Positions 11,776 to 22,897 are shown, counted from the first letter of the stretch. The stretch is 64,000 bases of DNA from Hyposmocoma kahamanoa (GCF_003589595.1 NW_020653713.1:4012692-4076691), one strand, 5' to 3'. The notes: a model not told the origin generated them from the letters alone. Made by a program: numbers and translations.

Positions 11776-13866
11776 TTAATAAATTATTCAACAGTGTAAT
11801 GATTTTTATAATGCATTACTGCTCATGAAAAATTACAACTACAAATCACAGTAGTAATGAAAGTGTAGCAAATTGTATAATATGATGTTTTTGAAGGGAA
11901 TGAAATCCGAGTGGTTATGGGAAAACATCGTTTTATTTATTTTTATTTTGAATTTTTTTATTTTTTTGAAATTCTTTTTATTTTGAAAAGAAAATAAAAC
12001 TACGACTAGAAACGCTCACTACCGTCTCACATCTATCTCTCTCATTCACTCCCTTCTATTCCATTCACATTTATCATTCCATCCTTGCCTACTGTTGCTT
12101 TCTTAATTAGTTTCTTATAAGCTGCATTTGTTACTTCCAACACTTGGAATTTTACAGTAGAACGATGTTCAAAAAATTACCGGATGCTGTTAAAGAATTA
12201 TAATTTAATTCTATAAGAAAATTGAAAATGAAATTGCATAGTTTCTTAGTTACCCAATGCTACTAAATATTGATGATTTTTTACTAGATAACATAAATTG
12301 TGAAATTTACTATTGTATGTTAAATTTACAATCTAATATAGGTAATATAATATAATATAAGACCTGCAATTTTGACCATATTTTTCAGCGAACAAATATC
12401 TTATATTCTTATTTACATTAATTCAGAAATTTCAGTCTTATAAATTTTTCATCAATCAATGGCAATTAAAACAAATTAAAAAAAATTAAATTGTAATATT
12501 TTTTCGCCACATTTTTCATTGTAGATCAATATCAACAATATAAATAAACAATTTTAGTATAATCTGTGAACGCAAACGGCGCTGCAAAATTTGCTGTACA
12601 ACATTGTCAAGTATTTTGCTTCTATAAACTTTAGTAGAGGTGTCGAATTCATTGCCGGTGACTACATGTACTCATTTATCAACGCATGTATACTTAATCC
12701 TCAAACAAAAGCTTTGCAAATCAAATTTCGTGCACTGACCGGCAAATTTTTTAGCACAATGAATTTTTTTGTACACCCTAAAAATTAATAACGCTCTCTC
12801 ACAATTCTTCTTTAACCTGCGCAGTATCTAGAACATTAATGCATTAGTAATATGGTTGCGAATCTCGTGAACGGTGGGTCTTAAAGTGTAGGTGTTTTGA
12901 AAATAAGTGCCCCTACATATGGAACGATACCACGTGTCTGTTGCGATTTTTAATATATTCTGCCACAATTACTGTGCTCATAAAGGTGGAAAATATTAGT
13001 ACTTAAACATGAGGGTGAGTTTGTACAGTGTGAGTTTGTAAGCGGTAGGATTTTTATACTTAAATTTTTCGCAGCTAAATGCAAGTTCGGAATCTTGCAA
13101 TAGAATTAAGGCCTTATAACGATGCGCTTAAAGCACTTATAAGTATTTGCACAGAAAATAATGATTTGTTATCAATGTTACAGTTTAAAATGCAATGTCA
13201 CGGAATAATATCGACCCTTACAACAATAATGTACGTAACTTACAACTTTTACGAAAATGAACTATTTACTTCGCAACATAGAGCATGAAATTGTAAATCG
13301 AACCGTGTAAAATAACTTTTTATTTCAATACAAACATTCGACATGATAGTAACTGATATAAACAATAAGACGCACCCTTGGTGTAATAAGATCATAATAT
13401 ATCCAAAATGATAACTTTTCAGGTGAGAGGTTCTTCTTCTACGAACGAAATTGTCGATAACTTGTTATGATTAAATAGGAGAGCTATAAAATTTCACATA
13501 GGGCAAAGTATGGGATATTGGACCAGCAACTAAATTGAACCACCCTCATATCTCAAAGAGTATTTTTGTAATTGTTTTATTGGTATAACCCAGTGATATG
13601 CGTCTAACTTCATTGGATATTCGCCATGTTGTTTTTGTTAAACGTCTGTGGTTTGTTTTGAAAAAATCTTTTTTTTTTGTTGTTATTTTTAATGTAAATT
13701 CCATAGATCCGTGCTAATAGTGCCTAACGTAAGGCAAGCATACAGTGATTGTAATTTACAATATAGAATATAATTTATCTACAATCGACTTACATTACAT
13801 TCTTGACATTTATAGGCTCTATTTTATTAGATTTGTTTTTATAATATAATCAAAATGTCGGTCTAA
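11776..13866. other. Non-coding, no supported gene
   Basis: AT-rich. Open frames at 12591-12788 and 13079-13288 lack recognisable domains; the second follows an acceptor-like TTTTTCGCAG but has no partner exon that keeps the frame. Confidence 0.4.
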
Positions 13867-14068
13867 ATGGACCAAGAGTATGAAATGATGTTCAAATGGT
13901 CTTGGACGATTCAGAGAGAGGACAAAAATAATGAATGTGCTAAATGCAAAAGAAATTATCATGATTAAGGGCTCCAAAGTTGATTGGCCACAGTGTATGC
14001 GGTTCCATAATCAGAATCAAGAACCATGTCCTCAAAATCTTGACATTTGCGATAATTGTCTTATGTGA
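13867..14068 (+). pseudogene. Cys-rich small protein relic, frameshifted
   Basis: The first frame reads MDQEYEMMFKWSWTIQRE then ECAKCKRNYHD and a stop; the next frame continues KGSKVDWPQCMRFHN and CPQNLDICDNCLM, then a stop at 14066. The order of Cys and His (C-x2-C, H, W-x2-C-x3-H, C, C-x2-C) looks like a zinc-binding fold, faintly PHD-like. Either one base is lost or added near 13968, or there are two unrelated frames. Not assigned to a family. Confidence 0.35.
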
Positions 14069-14177
14069 AGAGCTTTTTTTATTATTAGGTTTGTTACCTA
14101 CACTAATTATTATATATGTTATATTATCATGTTCGTTGTAACTAAATTGTTATTGAATTGACATTCAATTATTTTTT

Positions 14178-14500
14178 ATGTGAAATTAATCCACTAGTCT
14201 ATTATAATTATAAATACAAAGACCGAACATTTAGAAAAAATTCCTTCGATCCGGCCGGATTCGAACCGACGTCTTCTAGCATACGGTGCCACACGCTATA
14301 CCACCTAAGCCACGGAACGAACTAGCGGACCTCACGAATTTTTCTGTCTTTGCATGACGCAAGGACAAAAAAGTCTTTGTATTTGGTTTTTCCAACGACT
14401 TTTTAACCGTAGCGCCATCTATGAGAAATCTATGATATTTCGTTACCCAGTTAGATACCTTTGCAGTTACCAGCCCTGGCTAGAGATGTCGTGTAGAATC
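14178..14500 (-). mobile_element. Family C element, reverse copy with extended head
   Basis: Minus-strand copy: tail and arm (14178-14235), the tRNA-like core (GGATTCGAACCGACGTC on the plus strand), then a long head (CCAACGACTTTTTAACCGTA, GCGCCATCTATGAGAAATC) matching 10430-10590. It has no family D insertion, so it is the empty-site reference for 10.6-11.2 kb. Confidence 0.75.
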
Positions 14501-14560
14501 GTACAGAATTTACTAAATGATATACATGATATACTTATGAAGCTACTTTGATTTGTAATA

Positions 14561-14834
14561 AAGCGCAAGCCACTCTGCGAACGAAGTCAAGCTAACTTAG
14601 CTCACGTAGCCTGGGCATCTTTTCATACCTTGGTTCACATCGGGAACTAAGCTAAACTAACCCAACGATCCAGCTAAGGTATGTTAAATATGTCGCTCTT
14701 CTGCCGCCCTTCACCCCCGTGTCCATAGTGTAGCACGTCACTACTTCTTACCACGTATTTTCTTTAGCTTACATTTGCAACTACGTGAGCTAAGTTAAGT
14801 TAGCTCAGCTTCGTTCGCAGTGTGACTTGCGCTT
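14561..14834. mobile_element. 274-bp MITE with long inverted repeats
   Basis: Left AAGCGCAAGCCACTCTGCGA and inverted right AAGCGCAAGTCACACTGCGA; similarity continues for about 45 bp through AGCTAACTTAGCTCACGTAG. GTAATA occurs at 14555-14560 and 14836-14841, an imperfectly placed direct repeat. No coding capacity. Confidence 0.8.
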
Positions 14835-15499
14835 AGTAATACGTGGATAAAAAAATAGAGTCTCAGCATATTGATGTTTCCACTTCCATCTGTGTTCTAT
14901 GTCGGACTTTATAGGAATGAAACTACTAAAACACAAAACGCCTATAACAAAAATAATTATCAAACTTAAACATAGATTGGTAGAAAACAAGAACTAAGTT
15001 AAAACTGTTTTAAGCGCCAAAACAAGAAAAATAAGCTAAGGCTTAGTAAATTTATGCCCAGGCGGTTGTGGCGCCATTTTACAATGCAATGAATGACTAC
15101 TTACTTACTGTTTAATTACATTTACCGTGCAAATTGGCTACTTATAACGCGGTCGTTTTAAGAGGTAACTCTTGATTGGCATAATCCTGTTTAAACAGCT
15201 GCCTTTAAAGATGTTAAGACCTTTAAAATGATACTCGTTGCTAAAATATGTGTCATGAAGAGATTGATGGAAAGATAATGCGAGAAGGGCAATGTGTACC
15301 CTTCAAAATTTGCCATTGTAACTATAGTAAAACAAAAATTGTACACTAATATAATTATATAGCTAAATATTGCAAATGATAAATGTGTACAAATATTTAT
15401 TCAGTAATTAAAACATTTTTATTTAAAAAACAACCAACCTCAAAAGTATGCTAATCGGCTTTTTTATTTGAATAATATCTATTTGCCAATTAAATTGTA

Positions 15500-15720
15500 A
15501 TCGATTAACGGAAAGTGCGCGAAACCGGATTCAACCCCAAGTTTGCTACCCTTAGAGGCGGAATATGTTCTTTAAATTTAAATGATACTAATACTAAGGT
15601 ACCCCGTTTCCAACAAAGAATAATCAAAATCGATTCACAAATACCGGAGTGATCGCGTGACATACAAAAAAAAGAACATACAGTCGAATTGAGAACCTCC
15701 TCCTTTTTTGAAGTTTCTTG
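15500..15720 (+). repeat. Family B repeat
   Basis: Family B is a non-coding unit bounded by inverted AACCGACYTCAAAA ends, with GGAAAGTGCGCGAAACCGGA, CCTCTTTCCAACAAA and CAGTCGAATTGAGAACCTCC blocks. This copy lacks the left end. Confidence 0.75.
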
Positions 15721-15871
15721 TTCATTCATCTCGGGCAAATTTGAAGTGTAATTATACCTATGAAATAAAAATGAGACCACGCACACCTAAATAATGCCTA
15801 TTCACTCTCATCTTTGCCAAAAACGTTGGTTTATTTGAAAAGAAAAATACGAAATACAGATTTTATTTTAT

Positions 15872-16049
15872 ATAATATGACGGGACGAACTAGTCGTGCG
15901 CCTGATGGTAAGCTACACGCCTGTTCATAACAGTTGCAGCGCAACCCCATGTGCCTGTAATTGCCTGACATTACTGCTTGGCGGCAGAAATAGGTAAGGT
16001 GGCAATACTTCCCTGGACGAACGCATTCACAAGGACCTCTACTGCTACT
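15872..16049 (+). repeat. Family A repeat, copy 5
   Basis: Both ends present, with a large central deletion joining CAGTTGCAGCGCA to CCCCATGTGCC. Confidence 0.83.
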
Positions 16050-16920
16050 AAAAAATATGAAAAAATAGTTTCATTTCCTATATTTTTCCAAGTCAATATA
16101 TTTTTAAAATAAAAGAAGTATCGATATGGTAAGAAGAAAAAGGAAAGACAAAGATTGTAGCTGCCACAAAGATTTGTATACCAAGTAATTAGTAATTAGT
16201 AAGTAAGTAATTTATTTATTTGTACATAAAAATAAATACAGTTCAGTTACCAATAACAGGAACAGGAACATATTACACCTTATGGAATACGTATGTTTAA
16301 GACATGTACTTTTAAACTTTATCTAAACCGGTTACACTGGCTCCTACACTAGGCAAAGCCTGTCTCGTAGGTAACCAATTCTGGAAAGAATGTAAAGTCT
16401 GTTCCAATCCATTCCGAACAAACAGCAAACAAGAGTGTTTGATGACTCAATATATCGAACAAGCAAGACATTCACGTATATTTCGAAGACATCGACTTGA
16501 TATCTCACCATTGTCTCCAACAACATTCATCCGAACAGCATCGCAAAATTGTATGTGAGAAATGGTAGTCCAAAAGTGATGTTATTTTCATCTATACATC
16601 CATGACCTGTCTATAGTTGCTTATTAATAATAAATTAGGATTTCGGAAATCTTAGATATGGCTAGAAGACTCAATTTAACAAATCCATTCATTCAGTTAA
16701 TTAATCGATATGTAGTTGGCATTACAAGTGGCCATCACTAGACCCTCTATGGTCGGTGATTTGTTAGTTTACACTTTGTTCAAATTGGACTGAAACGAAG
16801 TATACAATATATATTATATGCGAAAAGTTAGTAGAGACGAGAAAATTTCTAAAAACCAATGAATTACTTATTAAACAATGGAAAATTAAATAATCTTAAT
16901 TACAAAGCAATTAAATTACT

Positions 16921-17047
16921 TGTGCGTGCATGTGACTGAGCGAGTGGTCGTGCGCGTGTGTGTATGTGTGTGTGCGTGTTTGTGTGTGTGTGTGAGAGAG
17001 AGAGAGAGTGAGTGAGTGAGTGAGTGTGTGTGTATGTGTGTGTTTGA
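16921..17047. repeat. GT/GA-rich low-complexity tract in LINE 3' UTR
   Basis: Plus-strand runs of GT, GA and GTGA units directly after the LINE stop codon. A CA-rich block in the same place occurs in the related LINE relics at about 7.5 kb and 43.3 kb, so it belongs to the element rather than being an independent microsatellite. Confidence 0.85.
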
Positions 17048-19162
17048 CTATTTGTCTACTTTCAGAATTTGTTCAACATCCTCATAGCAAAGTGATTTGA
17101 GCCAATTTTTCACTTTTAAGTTTAGTTCCCTGACTGAGTAATTTTTCAAAGGAAATTCGATACTTATTTTGTTGTAAATAAAAGGATGGAGAAATGAGCT
17201 AAATTTCTGGGCAAAAGCCGATTTCGTTAAGGGTACAGGGATTCTAAACCTACGTCTTTGCAGCATTGCGGCATATTCAGGAAATCTTAACACCTCCGCG
17301 TGCAACTTTGTAACAACGCGCAAAATAAAAATCCCTCGAACACTAAGAACATCCATGTCCTTGTAAACAAGTATGGTTGGGTACCTGATGCGTTCCTTAA
17401 GGATGACTTTCAATACCGCTCGTTGCGCCCTCTCCAGGGGGAGCATACAAGTCTTCGAAGCCCCACCCCATGCGGTTATACAGTACGCTATAACGGACTG
17501 ACATATAGAAGTGTACACTATTTTAAGCAACCATTTGTCCGCAGCGTTGCGTAAATTCTTAAAAACATATATAAGTCTGCGAACACGATTAGCTGTAACC
17601 ACTATATGCCGCCCAAAATCCAATTTCTCATCAAAGACAACACCAAGATATTTAATAGCTGTTGTTCGGTCAATACGTGCACATGTACATTTTGATGATG
17701 ATTGTCCTTGACGGGTACAGGTATGAAGAGCAATGTCGGTGAAACCTGTTGGAGCTGAGGCCTTGGTCTTGTGAAAGCAAATAAATTTTGTTTTGGATAT
17801 ATTCAGAGTCAGCAAATTGTTTTGAAGCCATTTTGCCACAGCATCCAAACCCTGTTCTGCGGAACTAGCCACTTGAGCCCAAGAGTCACCGTGGAAAAGG
17901 ATAGCGGTGTCGTCCGCGTAACATATAACCTCAGCATTGTGCAAATTACTGCTATTAGGAATGTCATTGATGTAAACAATGAATAGAGTCGGCCCCAAAA
18001 TACTTCCCTGCGGGACTCCGAACTGCACTGGTTTACAGTTACTCATATTTTGGTCAACTTTTACACACTGCGATCGGTCTGTCAAATAACTTCTAAACCA
18101 GTCTAAAGCCTTTCCTCTTATTCCGACAAGTGCTAACTTCTTTAGGAGAATCGGAATGGAAACAGTATCGAACGCTTTGGCCAGGTCGAGGAATACGCTC
18201 AAGCAAGCCTTATTTGCATCCAGGTATGTCGAGATCAGTTTGGTCATAAGAACAACTGCGTCCTCAGTAGATCTGTTTGCTCGAAAACCGTATTGTCGCT
18301 CTGAGAAAATGTTATTTTTTTCTAGGAAGCTGACCAACCGCTTGCTCACTAGTCTTTCCAGAATTTTAGAGAAGGCTCCCAGCAGAGAAATTGGTCTGTA
18401 GTTGCTGGGATCAGACCGGTCCCCCGCCTTGTGTATTGGAGTAACTGCCGCTACCTTCCAAGCACCAGGGAAGATTCCTTCAGCCAAACTTAGATTGTAT
18501 AAGTAAGTGAGAGGTACCGTGATGGATTTTTTAACTGTCTTTAGTAAACGGTTAGTTACTCCATCAAGACCGGGGGCACTATCCGAGTTTAAGTTATGTA
18601 TCAAGGACTCGACTTCAGCTTCGTCTGTGGGTTCAAAGAATAGCGATTGTGAAGGTGATACATTTACTGTAATTCTTTGCGCCAGTTCGTCTTGAGTCTT
18701 ATTTATTTCAGTAAGAATGTTGGTCGCTAGAGTCCTACCAACACTCGAAAAATATTCGTTGCAGTGGTCCAAAGAATCGGTCACAGAGCTTTTAATTTTG
18801 CTCAGTTCTAGTGCTTTTTGCGAATTTTTATTAGTATAGGTTATGTTTTTTATTGTTTTCCAAAGCTTTTTAGGATTACTCTTATTCTCCCGTAATTCCA
18901 TTGACTCGTAATTGTGTTTAAGTTTCCGTAGCAGATCATTGTGAAAGTTTTTATACCGAGTATAGACGCGTTTTAGCGTTTCGTCGTAAGGGTTACTACG
19001 ACATTTCGCGTGGAGTTGATCTCTAACTTTTGAGCAACGAATAAGACCGGGCGTCATCCAGGGCTTGATTATGAACTTAGATCGACTTACTGGAATCTGG
19101 CTAGTATGCTTGTGCAGAGTGTTCATAAACAACCGATCGAATGCTTCAAAAGCGTCATCCAC
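17048..19162 (-). CDS. LINE reverse transcriptase ORF, uninterrupted
   Basis: Reverse transcriptase of a CR1/L2/Daphne-type non-LTR element. Over 704 residues the frame is open: a linker with KPWMTPGLIRC (residues 33-43), PGLDGV (197-202), NYRPISLL (254-261), FLDLAKAFDTV with the first catalytic Asp at 326, FGVPQGSILG (381-390), and the YADD active site at 415-418. The C-terminal part has YLGVVFDEKLDF and WGGASKTCMLPLERAQRAVLK. The first codon given is GTG, so this is not a natural start; the true ORF2 start and endonuclease are lost by 5' truncation. The frame continues without Met to 19183. The lack of stops suggests a fairly young insertion. Confidence 0.9.
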   Translation of the reverse strand: MDDAFEAFDRLFMNTLHKHTSQIPVSRSKFIIKPWMTPGLIRCSKVRDQLHAKCRSNPYDETLKRVYTRYKNFHNDLLRKLKHNYESMELRENKSNPKKLWKTIKNITYTNKNSQKALELSKIKSSVTDSLDHCNEYFSSVGRTLATNILTEINKTQDELAQRITVNVSPSQSLFFEPTDEAEVESLIHNLNSDSAPGLDGVTNRLLKTVKKSITVPLTYLYNLSLAEGIFPGAWKVAAVTPIHKAGDRSDPSNYRPISLLGAFSKILERLVSKRLVSFLEKNNIFSERQYGFRANRSTEDAVVLMTKLISTYLDANKACLSVFLDLAKAFDTVSIPILLKKLALVGIRGKALDWFRSYLTDRSQCVKVDQNMSNCKPVQFGVPQGSILGPTLFIVYINDIPNSSNLHNAEVICYADDTAILFHGDSWAQVASSAEQGLDAVAKWLQNNLLTLNISKTKFICFHKTKASAPTGFTDIALHTCTRQGQSSSKCTCARIDRTTAIKYLGVVFDEKLDFGRHIVVTANRVRRLIYVFKNLRNAADKWLLKIVYTSICQSVIAYCITAWGGASKTCMLPLERAQRAVLKVILKERIRYPTILVYKDMDVLSVRGIFILRVVTKLHAEVLRFPEYAAMLQRRRFRIPVPLTKSAFAQKFSSFLHPFIYNKISIEFPLKNYSVRELNLKVKNWLKSLCYEDVEQILKVDK

Positions 19163-19369
19163 TTTGTTTTTCCAATTAATTTTTTACTTAGTTTCAAGAC
19201 AAACCAAAATGGTGGTTAAGATTATTGTTTAATGTTGAAATTAATGTCTTTAAACCGCAATCCATGTGGAGTAAGGGGTTGGCCAACATTCACCCTCATG
19301 TTATGTTTGATATATGTATAGCATACACGCAGGTTATGAACTACGACGTATTAGAGAAACTTTTTAGAA

Positions 19370-19600
19370 GTATTTATTTTATAATCATTAATACAAAGAT
19401 CGAACACTCAGAAAAAATTCCTTCGAGGGGTTCGTTCCGTGGCTTAGTTGGTATAGCGTCTGGCACGGTATGCAAGAAGACGTCGGTTCGAATCCGACCG
19501 GATCGAAGGAATTTTTTCTGAGTGTTCGATCTTTGTATTAATGATTACAACAAACCAGTGGAGTAATTTCACAAAAAATAATTGAATATCAATTCAATAA
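19370..19600 (+). mobile_element. Family C foldback element with tRNA-like core (copy with perfect arms)
   Basis: Arms 19382-19426 and 19503-19547 are exact 45-bp reverse complements (outer end TAATCATTAATACAAAGATC). The 76-nt space between them (19427-19502) is a tRNA-like sequence: A-box-like TAGTTGGTATAGCG, B box GGTTCGAATCC, and a T arm GTCGG/CCGAC. To the right lies a conserved tail (GTGGAGTAATTTCAC, then TTGAATATCAATTCAA). Such a structure could be transcribed by RNA polymerase III and would fold into a very stable hairpin. Confidence 0.8.
19427..19502 (+). other. tRNA-like pseudogene core of family C
   Basis: A near-cloverleaf can be drawn: acceptor strands CGTTCCG and CGGATCG (one mismatch), D arm around AGTTGGTAT, an anticodon arm with a seven-base loop ACGGTAT (centre GGT), and a good T arm. 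In this copy one anticodon-stem base differs from other copies. It has no intron and lies inside a repeat, so it is a tRNA-derived mobile sequence rather than a working tRNA gene. Confidence 0.55.
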
Positions 19601-19940
19601 AAATTTAAAATATTTATTTTATAATTCGTCGGGGATAGTGCAAATCCGCATATGTAGTATTCACAGACCAAATAACAGTGGTAGAATTGGTAAAATGCGC
19701 GTATCTACACCTAACCAAATTTAACAGGAGAGGGATTTAACGTTATTACTTTTGCATAGTAAGCATTAATTTATGTTGTCTACGGACTGATAGCAATAGA
19801 TTCCCGTATATCACGCTAATTTACTTGCTACGACATTTACGCGGATTTCATTTAATCACCAAATTACTATTTTAGAAATACTCATAATCCAATGTTAGTT
19901 ACGCGTAATTGCACTATACCCGACGAATTATAACTTTTTA

Positions 19941-20160
19941 TAAAAAAACCGATCTCAAAACTTCGTGGAAAGACATATATTTATTTGCCAAGTTTTATTG
20001 AAACGGAACTGTTGGAAAAATTTACCGGCTAGTTTGCCACTCTATAGGCGTAATATTTTGTTCAAATTTAAGTAACCAATCCTGAGGTACCCCCTTTCCA
20101 ACAAAAAAAATATAAAAATCAGTTCACAAATGCCGTTACATAGTACATACATAAAAAATA
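19941..20160 (+). repeat. Family B repeat
   Basis: AAAAAAACCGATCTCAAAAC start; the right end decays into repeated TATAAAAAATATATA and AGAAGACAA units. Confidence 0.72.
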
Positions 20161-20221
20161 TATAAGAAGACAATATACAAGAAGACAAAAAAAATATACA
20201 AGAGAAATATATAAAAAATAT

Positions 20222-20445
20222 ATATGCCAAGTTTTATGGAAATTTGGTTACCGGAAAGTGCGCGAAACCGGATTCATGGAATATTTTCTTCAAATTTAAA
20301 TAAGACTAATGCTGTGGTACCCTCTTTCCAACAAAACAAGAATCATGAAAATCGGTTAACAAATGAATTATCGCGTAACATACGTACACACAAAAAAAAA
20401 TACAGTCGAATTCATAACGTCCTCCTTTTTTTTGAAATCGTTTAA
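20222..20445 (+). repeat. Family B repeat
   Basis: Starts GCCAAGTTTTATGGAAATT and ends TTTTTTGAAATCGTTTAA. Tandem with the previous copy. Confidence 0.73.
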
Positions 20446-20804
20446 AAATCGGGGAAGTTTCGTTCTCTTTTTAATTATAACATGCTTATATACATTATTG
20501 GTACATAACGCAGTTTCCTAGATACCTCCGTCAGAAATTTCCGAATTGTTAAATATGAAACACAAAAATCAAAACTAAATATTATTATTGATATAAGGAT
20601 CGAATAACACAAAGAAAAATCCTTCGACCTGACTGGACTCAAACCCGACCCGTTGTCCCGGTGTGGCAACAGACGCTGGTTCGAGTTACTGGTTGATAGA
20701 TTTTCACAAAAAATATTAAGAATATCGTAGTAAATTCGTTATGATATTCAATAAAATAAGTGTGAAAACAAAATATTTATATTTTTACTCATTATTGTAA
20801 ATGT

Positions 20805-21050
20805 TAACCGTCTTCTTATATATTTTTTATGTATGTACTATGTAACGGCATTTGTGAACTGATTTTGATATTATTTTGTTGGAAAGAGGGTACCTCAGGA
20901 TTGGTCCTACTTAAATTTGAAGAAAATATTACGCCCTTTATAATATTATACACTTTCCGGTAATTTTTCCAACAGTTCCATTTCAATAAAACTTGGCATG
21001 TAAATATATATCTTTCCACGAAGTTTTGAGATCGGTTTTTTTTTTATAAA
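20805..21050 (-). repeat. Family B repeat, reverse
   Basis: GTTAACCGTCTTCTTATATA start to AGTTTTGAGATCGGTTTTTT end; opposite orientation to the two copies 400-800 bp away, so the cluster can pair as a large inverted repeat. Confidence 0.73.
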
Positions 21051-21440
21051 AAAGTTGCAATTATTGTTTTGTACATACACTACTACGGTGGTGTTTGGGG
21101 ACACTAATTTGAGTCCCAGTTCGATCCTAGGAAATACTAGAGAACAGAATACAATGCATTCATTTCGGGATTTCAATTGCAGGTACTCTATGTGTACTAA
21201 AATAATGTGTAAATTTTCCTTAAAGTTGCGATAGTAAGGTGTTTATTTATTAGCCGACATCTTTTTAACATTAAACTAAGGGACACCTCTGAAAACGTAA
21301 AAACCAAACAGCTGGTTGATGGTGGTGTCATAGTGGTAAACAAATAAATGTATTATCTTTCTTTATACATATATTTAATGTTAGTAATTTTCCCAACATT
21401 TTTTTTTTCGATTATCATTTATTTTATCAAACGACAGGAA

Positions 21441-21634
21441 TAACAGCTTTAAATCGCAAAGACCGGTGAGGCACTACCAATGCGCCCGTCACCCTGAGAC
21501 ATAAGTTGACAAGTCCCATTTGTTTGTAATTTCACTAGCCCCCTTAACCCTTTAAAACCTTTAAATTTTAGAAAAGGCTGAGTACCAACTTCTCTAGACC
21601 AACGAACTTTTTCACAAGGAGTTCTACTGCTACT
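21441..21634 (+). repeat. Family A repeat, copy 6
   Basis: 5'-truncated; starts at CAGCTTTAAATCGCAAAG; the hairpin block is lost and the end CAAGGAGTTCTACTGCTACT is kept. Confidence 0.78.
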
Positions 21635-22768
21635 TAAATAGGTCAAATAGAACTGACATTAACAATTTTTTTCAAGGTTAAAAAGGAGATATGGTAGGAA
21701 ATTTCTTTCTGAACATAGGTTAGATACTACTGCCTTTAAAATGATGTCAGGTAATAAACAAGGACTCTATATATTTACAGCAAAGCAGGTGATACGTTAT
21801 TCAACTTAAATTCAAGTGAAACCCAAACAGGAAGTCAGGGAGCGCCAAGCACGACTTATCATTACAGGGGTCGTGTACAGTCCGCCCCGCAAGAACGCAC
21901 ACCATGGAATGCCATGTTACGTTAAGGTAGACTATGTGATCGACTTGGGCGGCGATATGTGCGTCACCCTCCTAATTAAATTCAAATCGTGGATTAATGA
22001 TCAAACTCCATGTTTTCATGTTTTGAGCTTCGTTAAATTCGGAATCTATTGTAGATATGTAAGTGGGACTTAATGTGACAATTTAAGTTTTTTTTTTAAA
22101 TGTACCGACGGCAGTACAGTCAATGCTCTATGATACTCGACCTCTTAATTGTCTACTTCGTTCTGATCAGTGTGAAATTAATTTTGCTATGACATCTGCA
22201 AGGCATCATTAGTGAATGACTAAATTATAATAATTTACATAATTAAAATTTTAACATGATTAATACATGATTAAGTCCCGAACTAAAAATCAAATAATCT
22301 ATTATACAGATGTGAAACATTGCATTGAGTTTTCGGCTATCGACACCTCCTCTTCCATCTACTAATTTTCTAGAAATGACTGCTCATAGTAATTCCATTG
22401 AGACTCCACTACGAAGTTACCTTATTAGCCCCTGACATGCCAGTACCAGTTTTAACAGAACACCTAACGTACAAAATCCTACCACTTACACTCTGTCGAC
22501 ACATAAGTGAGATGATTTAATATTAGCAGATTTGGAGCTTTGTAGTGGTTCACGTAAGTTCAGGCTATCAAAATATTGTTGAAGTTACGTAGTCGCTCGA
22601 TCGAAGTCCTATCCAAAATTGGTATTAACGTATCACTTGAACAAACGTTGATATGAATCATCGAGTACATAACCAGAAATAGAAACGAAATGTCATTTAA
22701 ATTGTTTGAAAATTATTCTGCCATATCATTACTGTGACAACTGCGCTCCGATTGGCCAGCCCGAATTG

Positions 22769-22799
22769 AAAACAATTGACGGGTGTCGTCAATTGTTTC
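22769..22799. other. Perfect hairpin with two AACAAT (Sox-type) cores
   Basis: AACAATTGACG (22771-22781) and its exact inverse (22787-22797) are separated by 5 nt. Each arm carries AACAATTG, a plausible Sox site, next to an inverted CCAAT (GATTGGCC, 22750-22757). Confidence 0.4.
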
Positions 22800-22897
22800 A
22801 CTTCAAATCGACTAGTTTAACTTGAGCTTTGCTGTAATGGACGTAAATTGAAATGTTACGTATTTCATTACCGATGAAATTTGATTACGTTTATCAA

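Larger units (their letters stand above)
16190..19183 (-). mobile_element. 5'-truncated CR1-like non-LTR retrotransposon (LINE)
   Basis: A LINE lying on the minus strand. Its 5' end (high coordinate) starts abruptly inside the linker between endonuclease and reverse transcriptase: the frame is open to a stop at 19186 and no endonuclease follows upstream, which is usual 5' truncation. After the ORF stop comes a CA/CT-rich 3' UTR (about 16921-17047), then about 700 bp of UTR. The 3' terminal region includes CCTAGTGTAGGAGCCAG and ends in an AAATAAATAAATTACTTACT-type tail. Two other copies (near 7.5 kb and 43 kb) share the CA-rich UTR and the cctagtrYagg terminal motif. I could not identify a clean target duplication. 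Confidence 0.85.

Noticed and set aside
13016..13288. Possible two-exon gene (ATGAGG/GTGAGT donor and TTTTTCGCAG acceptor)
   Set aside because: Joining the exons puts a stop after a few codons; the long frame is only open without the join.
19427..19502. Functional tRNA gene
   Set aside because: It is repeated within a mobile family, has mismatches in the acceptor and anticodon arms, and sits between inverted arms.
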